Assembly (NCBI GenBank): GCA_963748405.1
Contig: CAVVIT010000002.1
Location: 477,061 to 541,060 of the forward strand
Length of the DNA stretch: 64,000 nucleotides
From: Fen-1273 sp963748405
GTDB lineage: Bacteria; Bacteroidota; Ignavibacteria; UBA10030; UBA6906
Direction of reading: 5' to 3'
The position numbers and the translations under genes were made by a program. Below are positions 1-8,778 of this stretch, in pieces. The notes beneath the pieces are model-generated. The model made no database searches. It had not been told where the DNA came from and was given only the letters and a program-made list of their open reading frames with translations. Numbering within the stretch: the first letter of the stretch is position 1; the number at the start of each line of letters is the position of its first letter.

Positions 1-1
1 C

Positions 2-1063
2 AGCCCGATGGGCAACATCGGTCTCTCCTCGCTCTACCCGATCGTCGAAGGATATAAAGTGTATCCCGGGTACGGCCTCCGGTTCAACTTTGCCGACCCG
101 CTCTCTCTCCACCGGATCAACCTGAGCACGTCGTACACGCCCAACCGGTCGGTGCCTCAGGACGAACGCCTTCACGCCTCGTTCAACTACAACTTCTGGG
201 AATGGGGAGTCAGCGGAAGCTGGAACGCCGCGGATTTCTATGACATATTCGGACCCACGCGCGTGAGCCGCAAGGGCTCGTCCCTCGGGCTGAACTACAC
301 GAACTATCTGACGTTCGAGGAGCCGGAAAGCATGGAAGTCACGGGGAGTCTCAACGGGTACTGGAACCTCGAGCGGCTCCCCGAGTACCAGAACATCGCC
401 GTCACGTTCAGCAGGTTCTATTCGTTGAACGGGGCGGTGAAGTACTCGATGCTCACCAGGTCGCTCGGGGCGGTCGAGGAAGAGAACGGTATCCGCTGGG
501 AGCTCGCCACGCTCAACGATGAAGTCAACGGCACGCTCTATCCCCGGGTCTACGGTGCGCTCTCCAGCGGGACTCTCCTGCCGATCGACCACTCGTCGAT
601 CTGGGTCCGCGCCGCCGCCGGCTACTCTCCCGGCAACCGGGCCGAACCGTTTGCGAATTTCTATTTCGGAGGGTTCGGCAACAACTGGGTCGACAGGGGG
701 GAGATCCGGCGATTCCGCGAGTACTATGCGTTCCCCGGCGCCTCGCTCAACTCCATCGGCGGCACGAATTTCGGAAAGCTCCTTCTGGAATGGGTGCTTC
801 CTCCGCTCCGGTTCAGGCGGCTCGGCGGAGAATCCGTTTACTGCACCTGGGCCCAGCTCGCGCTCTTCTCGGGGGGGATCGTCACGAACATGGGCGATGC
901 CTCTCTCGGACAGAAGGTGGGGGACGCGGGCGCGCAGCTCGATTTCCGGTTCGTGTTCTTTTCGGCTCTCGAATCGACGCTCTCCTTCGGCTGCGCGGCG
1001 GCCGTGGCAAGGCAGGAGCGGCCGACGGGCGAATTCATGGTGTCACTCAAGATTCTCCGCTGA
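2..1063 (+). CDS. C-terminal part of an outer-membrane beta-barrel protein (5' end outside window)
   Basis: The frame is open to the left edge, so the ATG at 8 is probably internal and the gene is truncated by the window. The visible ~350 residues are alternating polar/aromatic beta-strands, as in an outer-membrane barrel. A segment GGFGNNWVDRG followed by a conserved loop and LEWVLPPLRFRRLG resembles the GGTSNWINRTF / FEFRYPLFAFLQ region of the large protease-propeller-barrel protein at 27395-30688, so this is likely the barrel of a paralogue of that protein. It ends in a short strand (MVSLKILR), typical of a barrel C-terminus. Whether it carries an N-terminal propeller cannot be seen here. 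Followed 24 nt later by the PrsW-like gene. Confidence 0.7.
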   Translation, partial: SPMGNIGLSSLYPIVEGYKVYPGYGLRFNFADPLSLHRINLSTSYTPNRSVPQDERLHASFNYNFWEWGVSGSWNAADFYDIFGPTRVSRKGSSLGLNYTNYLTFEEPESMEVTGSLNGYWNLERLPEYQNIAVTFSRFYSLNGAVKYSMLTRSLGAVEEENGIRWELATLNDEVNGTLYPRVYGALSSGTLLPIDHSSIWVRAAAGYSPGNRAEPFANFYFGGFGNNWVDRGEIRRFREYYAFPGASLNSIGGTNFGKLLLEWVLPPLRFRRLGGESVYCTWAQLALFSGGIVTNMGDASLGQKVGDAGAQLDFRFVFFSALESTLSFGCAAAVARQERPTGEFMVSLKILR

Positions 1064-1087
1064 GATCAGGGGAAGGACCCGCACACG

Positions 1088-2077
1088 ATGCAATTCCTGC
1101 TCGGCCTGGTTCCCGTCTGCGTCTTTCTTGCGGCGCTGTTCCTGTTCGACAGCTACAAGCTCGTCCCTCCGCGGGCGCTGGTGTTCGCACTCGCCGCGGG
1201 CTGCGTCGCGGCCGGGGTGGCCTATCCGCTGAACGCTCTCCTGCTGAACTCGAGCGGGATGGAACTCGCCGTATTCACCCGGTACGTCTCTCCGTTCGTG
1301 GAGGAATCCCTCAAGGCGGCGTTCCTTGTCTATCTCCTGGCGTCGCGGAAGACCGGGTTCCTCGTCGACACCGCGATTGAAGGCTTCGCGATCGGCGCGG
1401 GTTTCGCGCTCGTCGAGAACATTACCTACGTCGTCGCCCTCGGATCCCACAGCGCGATCCTCTGGCTCGTCCGGGGTTTCGGCACGGCGATGATGCACGG
1501 TGCGGCGACCTCGATCGCGGGGATTGTGGGGAAGGTGATGTCCGACAGGGCGGAAGGAGCCGGCGTCCGGACCCTGCTTCCCGGGATCCTCATCGCCATT
1601 GTTCTGCACTCGGCATTCAACCACTTCTTTCTGCCGGCGGTCGCTTCCACGATGCTCATTGTGTTGCTCCTTCCCGTGCTGATGTCGATCGTGTTTGCGC
1701 GGAGCGAAGACGCCACCCGCCGCTGGCTCGGAGTCGGGTTCGACACCGACCGCGATCTGCTCGAGATGATCTCCAGCGGGCACCTCGCAGAAACGAGGAT
1801 CGGCCAGTACCTGCAGGCCCTCCAGTCCCGCTTCCCCGGAGAGGTCCTCGCCGACATGCTCTGCCTCCTCCGGCTGCGGCTCGAGCTGGCCGTCCAGGCG
1901 AAGGGTCTCCTCCTGATGCGGGAGGCGGGATTTGAGGTCCCCGCGGATCCCGAGGCCGCCGAGAAATTCGCGGAGCTCAGGTACCTGCGGAAAACGATAG
2001 GACCGACCGGGATGCTGGTGATCCAGCCGTTTCTCCATACCCCCGAGGAACAGCTCCGCCAGATCCTCCGCGCCTGA
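1088..2077 (+). CDS. PrsW-family glutamic intramembrane protease
   Basis: Polytopic membrane protein of 329 aa with several hydrophobic segments in the first ~215 residues. It carries the family motifs of PrsW/CAAX-like glutamic proteases: EESLK (72-76), GFALVEN (105-111), a His in RGFGTAMMHG (H137) and HSAFNH (174-179). PrsW enzymes cleave membrane proteins such as anti-sigma factors inside the bilayer; the substrate here is unknown and no sigma/anti-sigma pair is adjacent. The last ~110 residues form a cytosolic helical extension not needed for the protease core. The gene starts at an ATG 24 nt after the upstream barrel gene, suggesting co-transcription. Confidence 0.85.
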   Translation: MQFLLGLVPVCVFLAALFLFDSYKLVPPRALVFALAAGCVAAGVAYPLNALLLNSSGMELAVFTRYVSPFVEESLKAAFLVYLLASRKTGFLVDTAIEGFAIGAGFALVENITYVVALGSHSAILWLVRGFGTAMMHGAATSIAGIVGKVMSDRAEGAGVRTLLPGILIAIVLHSAFNHFFLPAVASTMLIVLLLPVLMSIVFARSEDATRRWLGVGFDTDRDLLEMISSGHLAETRIGQYLQALQSRFPGEVLADMLCLLRLRLELAVQAKGLLLMREAGFEVPADPEAAEKFAELRYLRKTIGPTGMLVIQPFLHTPEEQLRQILRA

Positions 2078-2084
2078 ATGACTG

Positions 2085-2113
2085 TTGCTTTTCCCGCGCC
2101 ACTTTTTCATCTT
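2085..2113 (+). promoter_or_regulatory. candidate promoter for the ABM-domain gene
   Basis: TTGCTT, 17 bases, CATCTT, just after the PrsW stop and 53 nt before the ATG at 2167. The -10 box is imperfect, so this is a weak call. Confidence 0.3.
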
Positions 2114-2166
2114 ACTGGCGCCATCACGTTCCATGTCCAACCGTTCTCATCATCCGGGATTGCGCC

Positions 2167-2928
2167 ATGTTCATGCGCACAGTACATCTGAGGCTGGATC
2201 CCAACCGTCTCCTTGAACTCCGCCAGATGTATCCCGCGGTGGTCATCGCGGAGCTCTCCCGCACACCCGGCTGCCTGTACGCGGGTCTCCTTCAAAGCGT
2301 CGAGCATACCGACCTCGGCATCTCCCTTACGCTCTGGAATTCCGCCGCGGATGCGGAAGCGTACGAGAAGACGGGCGCGTACAAACGGCTCCTTGAACAG
2401 TCGAGGCCGTTTCTTGCAGAGTCCCCCGAATGGACCGTCCACATGAGCGACGACATGCAGCTGGAGTACGCTCCCGTGGCGCAGGAGCCCCCGATCTCCC
2501 GGTATGAATCGTCGGCTGCGGCCGATCCCTCCGTCTTCTCATCCCCCGGGAAGGGGAGACTCTTCCTCCGGATACTCTCGCTTCACGTCCGTCGTGGCAT
2601 GCTGGAGGAATTTACGTCTCTGTACAGGGGGGAAATCATCCCCGGGCTCCGGCGGATGCCGGGGTGCCGGTTTGCCTTCCTCACCGGCGGGACCAACGAC
2701 AGCCACGATCTTGTCTCGGTGACGATATGGAATTCGAAAGCGGACGCCGAGCAGTATGAATTGAACGGTGAGTTCGACGCGATGAACGAGCGCGTCGGGC
2801 ACACGCTGGAGAACTCCACCCGGTGGAAAACGGGGGAACAGCGGGTGGAACGGGCGCTCGGGAGTGACGACATGACAGTTTCGGGGTATGCCCTGATCGT
2901 CGGACAGGTGTTCGGCTCCGGCAGTTGA
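2167..2928 (+). CDS. Protein with two antibiotic-biosynthesis-monooxygenase (ABM) domains
   Basis: 253 aa made of two related ~95-residue ferredoxin-like ABM repeats, about residues 3-100 and 130-215. Each has the same order: a strand with RTVHLRL / FLRILSLHV, a helix, a Pro-Gly-Cys turn (TPGCLYAG / MPGCRFAF), then ISLTLWNSAADAEAYE / VSVTIWNSKADAEQYE. ABM proteins are small dimeric alpha/beta-barrel proteins that act on quinones, heme or other hydrophobic substrates; a tandem copy can fold as an internal pseudo-dimer. Cytoplasmic, no signal peptide. Substrate not predictable. The second repeat is followed by a ~35-residue tail. Confidence 0.8.
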   Translation: MFMRTVHLRLDPNRLLELRQMYPAVVIAELSRTPGCLYAGLLQSVEHTDLGISLTLWNSAADAEAYEKTGAYKRLLEQSRPFLAESPEWTVHMSDDMQLEYAPVAQEPPISRYESSAAADPSVFSSPGKGRLFLRILSLHVRRGMLEEFTSLYRGEIIPGLRRMPGCRFAFLTGGTNDSHDLVSVTIWNSKADAEQYELNGEFDAMNERVGHTLENSTRWKTGEQRVERALGSDDMTVSGYALIVGQVFGSGS

Positions 2929-2957
2929 TAGTTCGCGTACGTCCTATGGGAGGATGA

Positions 2958-4310
2958 ATGAAACGGCTCCTCGCGCTCCTGATCGCTGCATCCTCGCTCG
3001 CGTACGCGGGCGATCCGCGCATTACGGTCTCCTACACCCGGTTCATGCTGCCCAACGGGCTCGACGTGATTCTGCATGAAGACCACACCGTTCCCTCGGT
3101 GAGCGTGAACCTCTGGTATCACGTCGGGTCCGCGTGGGAAAAGCCGGGACGCACGGGCTTCGCACACCTCTTCGAGCACCTGATGTTCATGGGCTCAAAG
3201 GACGCCCCCGAGGGGAAACTGGATCAGTGGCTCGAGGCTGCGGGAGGGGACAACAATGCCTCGACGACCGCGGACAGGACGAACTACTACGAGAACGTCC
3301 CGAGCAATGCCCTTGATCTCCCCCTCTTTCTCGAATCCGACCGGATGGGATACCTTGTCGATGCGATGACGCCCGTCAAGGTGGACGCGCAGCGCGCGGT
3401 GGTCAAAAACGAGCGCCGGCAGACCTACGAGAACCGCCCGTACGGGCTTGCGTCGCTCGTCCTCCTGGACAACCTCTATCCCCCCGATCATCCGTACCAC
3501 TGGCCCACGATTGGATCGATGGCCGACCTGTCGGCGGCGAGTTACGACGACGTGGTGAGGTTTTTCAGGACGTATTATTTGCCGAACAATGCGAGCCTGG
3601 TCATCGCCGGGGACATTGATCCCGTGAAGACACGCAAGCGCGTCGAATACTGGTTCAGCGACATCAAACCCGGTACCCCCGTGCCGCCCCAGCCGGCGCC
3701 GGTCGCGTATCTTTCCGCCGAGAAGAGAATCGTCCAGGAAGACAATGTCCAGCTTCCCCGCCTCTACATGGCGTGGCTGACGCCCGCCGGGTATGCCCCG
3801 GGCGATGCCGAGCTCGATCTTCTGGCGAGCGTGCTTGCGGGGGGGAAGAACTCGCGGCTCTACAAGCGGCTTGTCTATGATATGCAGATTGCGCAGGACG
3901 TTTCCGCGTTTCAGGCATCCTCCCGGCTCGGCTCCACGTTCGAGATCATCTCCACGGCCCGGAGCGGTCACACACTCACGGAGATCGAGCGCGTCATACA
4001 GGAGGAAATCAACCGGGTGAAAGCCGAACCTGCCACGGCCCACGAGATCGGACGGGCGGTCAACCAGTTCGAGGCGTCGTTTCTGGACCGCCTGGAAAAC
4101 CTCGGAGGAGTCGCCGATCAGCTGAACAGCTATGTCTCGGTCACGGGGAATCCTGACTACTTCAACGAAGACCTTGCCCGGTACAAAGCGATCGATCCGG
4201 CCGCCGTCCAGGCCATGGCGAACACATGGCTCAGGGATGACGGGCGCGTCATCCTGAGCATCGTCCCGACGGGGAAGAAAGAGCTTGCCGCAACAAAGGA
4301 GGCCCGGTGA
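2958..4310 (+). CDS. M16 zinc peptidase, catalytic partner (HLFEH)
   Basis: 450 aa with an N-terminal signal peptide (MKRLLALLIAASSLAYAG). The inverted zinc motif HLFEH is at 70-74 and the likely third ligand is E152 in VKNERRQ. Two M16 halves (Peptidase_M16 then M16_C) fill the rest. It is the size of one half of insulinase/pitrilysin, as in the two-subunit bacterial M16B enzymes. It is followed directly (TGATG) by a second M16-like gene without the zinc motif, so the two very probably form a heterodimeric periplasmic protease. The SD GGGAGG lies 5 nt before the ATG at 2958. Confidence 0.93.
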   Translation: MKRLLALLIAASSLAYAGDPRITVSYTRFMLPNGLDVILHEDHTVPSVSVNLWYHVGSAWEKPGRTGFAHLFEHLMFMGSKDAPEGKLDQWLEAAGGDNNASTTADRTNYYENVPSNALDLPLFLESDRMGYLVDAMTPVKVDAQRAVVKNERRQTYENRPYGLASLVLLDNLYPPDHPYHWPTIGSMADLSAASYDDVVRFFRTYYLPNNASLVIAGDIDPVKTRKRVEYWFSDIKPGTPVPPQPAPVAYLSAEKRIVQEDNVQLPRLYMAWLTPAGYAPGDAELDLLASVLAGGKNSRLYKRLVYDMQIAQDVSAFQASSRLGSTFEIISTARSGHTLTEIERVIQEEINRVKAEPATAHEIGRAVNQFEASFLDRLENLGGVADQLNSYVSVTGNPDYFNEDLARYKAIDPAAVQAMANTWLRDDGRVILSIVPTGKKELAATKEAR

Positions 4311-5815
4311 TGAACACTGCACGATCTTCCCCCCGCCCGGTGCAGCACGGATTCCACGGAGTACGGCCGCTTCCCGTACTCGTCATCCTGCTGGCATTCT
4401 TCGTCCGGACCGCGGACGTTGCGGCCCAGCCCGACCGGAGCGGACCGCCGAAGCTTGGCCCGCCGCCGTCGCTGAAGCTCCCGCCGATCAGCCATCTCGA
4501 GCTCTCCAACGGCATCAAGGTCCTGCTCCTTGAGAAACACTCCGTGCCCCTCGTCCAGGTCAACCTCGTGATACGGGCCGGTGCACTGATGGACCCGGTG
4601 GGAAAAACCGGGCTTGCGAACATGACCGCCGCGATGCTGACCGAAGGGGCGGGTTCGCGGAATTCGCTTGAGTTCGCGGATGCCGTGGACTTCCTCGGCG
4701 CCGATGTCTCCGCCTCGTCGGGTTTCAGCATCATGGGGATCGCGCTTCATACCCCCCTGGCAAAACTCGACTCCGCCCTGCAGCTTCTTGCCGATGTCAC
4801 CCGGCGTCCCACGTTCCCGGCAGAAGATCTCGACCGGCTCCGGAATGAGCGCCTCACCTCGCTCATCGAGTGGCGGGACGAGCCGGGGATGCTGGCGTCC
4901 GTCCTCTTCAACAGGACGCTTTACGGGGACCACCCGTACGGCCGGATGACGGGGGGGACGGCCGCGTCGCTCCGCGCGATGACGGTCGAGGACCTCAGGA
5001 AATTCCACGATGGGTACATTGTCCCGGGGAACACGACGATCATCGTCGTCGGTGATATCACGGGGGGTGAGATGATGCCGAAGCTCGAGCGGGCGTTCGG
5101 AGACTGGAAGGGAGACCTCGCTCCTGCCCCCGCCGTCCCCGCCATCAGCCAGATCAGGGAGAAATCGCTCCTCTTCGTCGATAAGCCGGGTGCCGCCCAG
5201 TCGGTGATCGAAATCGGGCGGGTCGGCGTCCCCCGCATGACAGATGACTACTACGCCATCGTGGTCATGAACACGATACTCGGCGGGTCGTTCACCTCGC
5301 GGCTCAACATGAACCTGCGGGAAAAACACGGGTACTCGTACGGCGCAGGATCGAGGTTTGAATTCCGCCCGCTGGCGGGGCCGTTCGTTGCCTCGGCGTC
5401 CGTTCAGACGGCCGTGACCGACAAGTCGCTCGAGGAGTTCATCAGGGAACTGAAAGGGATTCTGGAACCCGTTCCCCCCGCGGACGTGGAGAGGGCAAAG
5501 AATTATGTCGCCCTCAGCTTTCCCGCGGATTTTCAGTCGGTGGGGCAGATCGCCGCGCAGATCGAGGAACTTGTGATCTACGGGCTTCCCGATGATTACT
5601 TCAACAGGTACACCGGGAGAATACTCGCCGTAACGCCGTCGGACGTCGAGAGAGTGGCGAAGAAATACGTCAATCCCGACAACCTCGCGTTCGTGGTCGT
5701 CGGTGACAGGAAGGAAGTCGGGCAGAGCGTCAGTGCGCTCCATATCGCGCCGGAGAAATTCCTCACCGTGGACGACGTGTTAGGGCCGGCGCCGGTCGTG
5801 GAAGAAGGGAAGTAG
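4310..5815 (+). CDS. M16 peptidase-like protein, non-catalytic partner
   Basis: 501 aa, secreted (hydrophobic segment PVLVILLAFFVRTADVAA). The place of the HxxEH motif reads GLANMTAAMLTEG, so it lacks the zinc ligands, as is usual for the partner subunit of two-chain M16B proteases. The C-terminal half keeps the typical NTILGGSFTSRLNMNLREKHGYSYGA segment (given here only in part), which helps bind substrate. I chose the ATG at 4310 rather than the GTG at 4307 because AAAGGAGG ends 7 nt before 4310. It overlaps the upstream stop (TGATG), so translation is probably coupled. Confidence 0.9.
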   Translation: MNTARSSPRPVQHGFHGVRPLPVLVILLAFFVRTADVAAQPDRSGPPKLGPPPSLKLPPISHLELSNGIKVLLLEKHSVPLVQVNLVIRAGALMDPVGKTGLANMTAAMLTEGAGSRNSLEFADAVDFLGADVSASSGFSIMGIALHTPLAKLDSALQLLADVTRRPTFPAEDLDRLRNERLTSLIEWRDEPGMLASVLFNRTLYGDHPYGRMTGGTAASLRAMTVEDLRKFHDGYIVPGNTTIIVVGDITGGEMMPKLERAFGDWKGDLAPAPAVPAISQIREKSLLFVDKPGAAQSVIEIGRVGVPRMTDDYYAIVVMNTILGGSFTSRLNMNLREKHGYSYGAGSRFEFRPLAGPFVASASVQTAVTDKSLEEFIRELKGILEPVPPADVERAKNYVALSFPADFQSVGQIAAQIEELVIYGLPDDYFNRYTGRILAVTPSDVERVAKKYVNPDNLAFVVVGDRKEVGQSVSALHIAPEKFLTVDDVLGPAPVVEEGK

Positions 5816-5819
5816 GAAC

Positions 5820-6512
5820 GTGCCTTCAGGAGGGTTTGGCGCTCTCCGCCGTGATGTCATCGCATGCCGGAAATGCCCCCGACTTGTTCGCTGGCGGGAA
5901 GAGACCGCCCGCACGAAGGTCCGCCGGTTTGCCGACCAGGCATACTGGGGGAAGCCGATCCCCGGTTTTGGTGACCCCCGGGCCCGGCTGCTCATCGTCG
6001 GGCTCGCCCCTGCGGCACACGGAGGGAACAGGACCGGGCGCATGTTTACGGGGGATGAAAGCGGCAACTGGCTCCTCCGCTCTCTGCACGACGCCGGGTT
6101 CGCCAACCAGAGTGAGTCAACCGGCCTTTCGGACGGACTCGCGCTCTCCGATTGCTACATCACTGCCACGTGCCGCTGCGCCCCGCCGCAGAACAAGCTC
6201 CTCCCCGCTGAAATCCGGAATTGCCGCCCGTTCCTCCACCGCGAAATTGCCCTGCTGAAAAACGTCCGCGTCGTCGTCGGCCTCGGCCGGATAGGATTTG
6301 ACAACGCTCTCGGTGCATTCAGGGAACGGGGACTGATTGAATACACCAGGAGACCCGTTTTCGGTCACGGCGCCGGCTACCGTCTCGGCCCGTACACGTT
6401 CATCGCCTCGTTCCATCCCAGCCAGCAGAACACGTTCACGGGCCGGCTCACACGCCCGATGCTCGACAGCATATTCAGGGCCGCACGCAGAGCTTTCGCA
6501 GAAGGGAAATGA
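5820..6512 (+). CDS. Family 5 uracil-DNA glycosylase (UdgB type)
   Basis: 230 aa. It shows the UDG superfamily motif A in the family-5 form GLAPAAHGGNRTGRMFTGD (61-79), where the usual catalytic Asp/Asn is replaced by Ala, and motif B HPSQQNTFTG near residue 199. Cysteines at 16, 19, 118/120 and 135 are placed to bind the 4Fe-4S cluster of this family. These enzymes remove uracil, hypoxanthine and related bases from DNA. The gene starts with GTG 4 nt after the M16 partner stop, and so probably rides on the same mRNA without a functional link. It converges with the oxidoreductase gene ending at 6527. Confidence 0.9.
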   Translation: MPSGGFGALRRDVIACRKCPRLVRWREETARTKVRRFADQAYWGKPIPGFGDPRARLLIVGLAPAAHGGNRTGRMFTGDESGNWLLRSLHDAGFANQSESTGLSDGLALSDCYITATCRCAPPQNKLLPAEIRNCRPFLHREIALLKNVRVVVGLGRIGFDNALGAFRERGLIEYTRRPVFGHGAGYRLGPYTFIASFHPSQQNTFTGRLTRPMLDSIFRAARRAFAEGK

Positions 6513-6526
6513 CGAATCACTTACCG

Positions 6527-7516
6527 TTATGCCATATCGGCATCGTACACTAATCCCATTTCCGCCCTGATCCTGTCGAGCAAACGTATGAGCCGCACGC
6601 TGAAGTCAAGTGGGAGGATGATGCTCTCCTTCATTCTTGATTGAAGGCATCGCACGACCTCCGCGGCTTCATAGTTGTAACCATTGCCCGTATACTTGAA
6701 TCGAATCGTCTCGTGTTTCTCGTCCCCCGTGGTCAATTCGATGGGCACAGGACAGTGCCACATGCGGTTGATTTTGATCCTTCCCTTTGTCCCGCATATG
6801 TGCGTCTCCACGGTGGAGTTGACCGTGAAGCTTGAGAACAGCGTCGCGATCCTCCCTCCCCTGTACGTGAACGTGAGGGCGAGGCTCTCATCCACTCCCG
6901 TGCGGCCGAACGAAGGAACACAACTGATCCCGTCCGGCTCACCCCAGAGAAGAAGCGTCAGGAAGACGGGGTAGATCCCGATGTCAAGGAGTGATCCGCC
7001 GCCGAGCTCTTTGTTGAACGCCCGGTGGTTTCTGTCGAACTCCCTGTAGACGCCGAAGTCCGATTTGATGTGGCGGACTTCGCCGATCGCTCCCGAGCCG
7101 ATCAAATCAAGAACCCGGTCAGTCGACGGCAGAAACCGGGTCCAGAAGGCCTCCATCAGGAACAGGTTCCTGGAACGGGCGGTCGATATCATCCGCCGGA
7201 CCTCCCGTTCGTTCATCGCAAAGGGCTTCTCGCACAGGACCGCCTTGCCGTAGTTCAGGCACATGATCGAGTTGGCGGCGTGAAGGGGGTGGGGGGTCGC
7301 GATGAACACCACGTCGATGCCGGGATCGGCTGCAACTTCCTCGTACGACCCGTACGCTCTCTCGATCGTGTGATCGCGGGCGAACTTCTCCGCGGTTGCT
7401 TTCGTCCTCGATCCGACCGCGGCGAGCTCTGCGTGTTCGACGACAGTCAGGGCTTCGGCCATCTTGTCCGCTATCCATCCCGTCCCGATGATGCCCCAGC
7501 GGATGTCTTTCTCCAT
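6527..7516 (-). CDS. Gfo/Idh/MocA-family NAD(P)-dependent oxidoreductase
   Basis: 329 aa. An N-terminal Rossmann fold with GIIGTGWIA (8-16), VFIATPHPLHA and the family's CEKPFAMN motif (EKP at about 95), then the GFO_IDH_MocA C-terminal domain (GGGSLLDIGIYPVFL). Members oxidise sugars or dihydrodiols; the closest architecture is the trans-1,2-dihydrobenzene-1,2-diol / glucose-fructose oxidoreductase type, but the substrate is not predictable. The open frame runs upstream to 8050 without homology, and the ATG at 7516, just before the first beta-strand, is the sensible start. It is transcribed toward udgB, leaving only 14 nt between stops. Confidence 0.9.
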   Translation of the reverse strand: MEKDIRWGIIGTGWIADKMAEALTVVEHAELAAVGSRTKATAEKFARDHTIERAYGSYEEVAADPGIDVVFIATPHPLHAANSIMCLNYGKAVLCEKPFAMNEREVRRMISTARSRNLFLMEAFWTRFLPSTDRVLDLIGSGAIGEVRHIKSDFGVYREFDRNHRAFNKELGGGSLLDIGIYPVFLTLLLWGEPDGISCVPSFGRTGVDESLALTFTYRGGRIATLFSSFTVNSTVETHICGTKGRIKINRMWHCPVPIELTTGDEKHETIRFKYTGNGYNYEAAEVVRCLQSRMKESIILPLDFSVRLIRLLDRIRAEMGLVYDADMA

Positions 7517-7599
7517 GGTGTTCACGCCTGGTTGTTCCTGGGTCCCGTGCCGGGTCTGTGCATCGCGATAAGATACCGCACGGCGCGGCGAAGTGCAAT

Positions 7600-7628
7600 T
7601 TGAATCACGCACGCTGTTTTTGTATCTT
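7600..7628 (+). promoter_or_regulatory. candidate promoter for the patatin gene
   Basis: TTGAAT, 17 bases, TATCTT; the -10 ends 44 nt before the GTG start at 7673. It shares the -10 sequence with candidates at 38457, 47528 and 57881. Confidence 0.55.
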
Positions 7629-7672
7629 CTTTCCTCATCATTTCTGTTCCATTCTGGTACGCTGGCCACATC

Positions 7673-8778
7673 GTGGGAAAAATCGCAGTTGTCCTCTCCG
7701 GGGGTGGCGCCCGGGGCGCGTTCCAGGCGGGTGCCCTGACCGAGCTTCTCGGCTACTTCGAGAGAACCGGGAAGCGGATCAATATCCTCTCCGGAACCTC
7801 CGTCGGCGCGCTGAACGGTATGAGCATCGCCCAGGCGGCCGACCTTCGCTCCGCGGCGCTCGACATCGAGCAGCAGTGGAAACAGCTGACCAACCCGGAC
7901 GTCTACAAGATCCGCGGCTGGGAGATCTTCGGGCTCATCCTGAAGTTCGCGACGACCCGCATGGACCTGTGGCCCACGGTCCCGGGAGCCGACTCGCTCT
8001 TCGACAACACCCCGCTGTACAACAAATACGTCGAAGGGTACTTCCGCCATGACCTGGTGAAGGCGCGGAGGACCGTCGACGAGTTCTACGTCTCGCTCAG
8101 CTCGCTCAACACCGGTGCCGCGTACGTCCGATCGATCACGGACGAACCGGACACGAAGAAGGCCAAAGAGTACATCATGGCCTCAACGATCACCACGGTC
8201 GCGTATTCCCCCGTGCGCACGATCGTCGAAGATCCCCGGATCCCTCCAGGCTCTGAGAGACGTCAAGCAGCTCTACGCCGACGGGGGGATATCGAACAAG
8301 ACGCCGCTCAAGAGCGTCCTCCACCTCGGCGGCGTCACGGAGCTGTACGTCGTCAACACGTATCCCTCGTATCCCAACATCACCGGTCCGAGCATCCGGG
8401 CCGTCTTCCCCAATGTCTTTTGCCATGTTGATCCGGACGGCGGTCGAGCTTCTCCCGAACCTCTATTTCCTCAGGGACATGGAGACGGTGAAGGACGTCA
8501 ACAACGATCTCCAGGTTCTCGAGGACCTGAAGGGGAAGATCCTCTCCGCGTCGCCGGGAGAGAGCCGTGGGGAGATCGAAAAGGTCTTCCGGGGGATGGA
8601 GGAGAGGTTCTCGTTCAAGGAGGGGGGAAAGCAGATCGTGAACCCCGTCATCATCGCGCCGGACGAGGAGCTTCCGGTACAGGACACGGAGTTCGTTCAG
8701 CCGAAGCTCGGCGAGACGTTTGAAATGGGGAGGCAGAAAGCACGCAGCGTCCTCACAGGGATGCCTACCCCAGCCTGA
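7673..8778 (+). pseudogene. Patatin-like phospholipase, reading frame broken twice
   Basis: Three consecutive frames make one patatin protein. Frame 1 (7673 to about 8243) holds GGGARGAFQAG (oxyanion hole) and the nucleophile elbow GTSVG. Frame 2 (about 8245-8418) holds the catalytic Asp in YADGGISNKTPL. Frame 3 (about 8420-8778) holds the helical C-terminus. Each break is +1: removing one C from CCC at 8242-8244 gives ...EDPRILQALRDV..., and removing one T from TTTT at 8418-8421 gives ...PNVFAMLIRTAVELL.... All parts are well conserved and no other decay is seen, so these may be sequence errors in an intact gene of about 367 aa. Patatins are lipid acyl hydrolases. GTG start. The 3' end overlaps the kinase gene on the other strand by 14 nt. 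Confidence 0.85.

Noticed and set aside
1043..2140. Long minus-strand frame (365 codons) opposite the PrsW gene
   Set aside because: Charged, low-complexity shadow of the GC-rich coding strand; no motif, while the plus frame has clear PrsW motifs.
7673..8778. Programmed frameshifting in the patatin gene
   Set aside because: No slippery heptamer or pseudoknot seen, and four other unrelated genes show the same type of +1 change.
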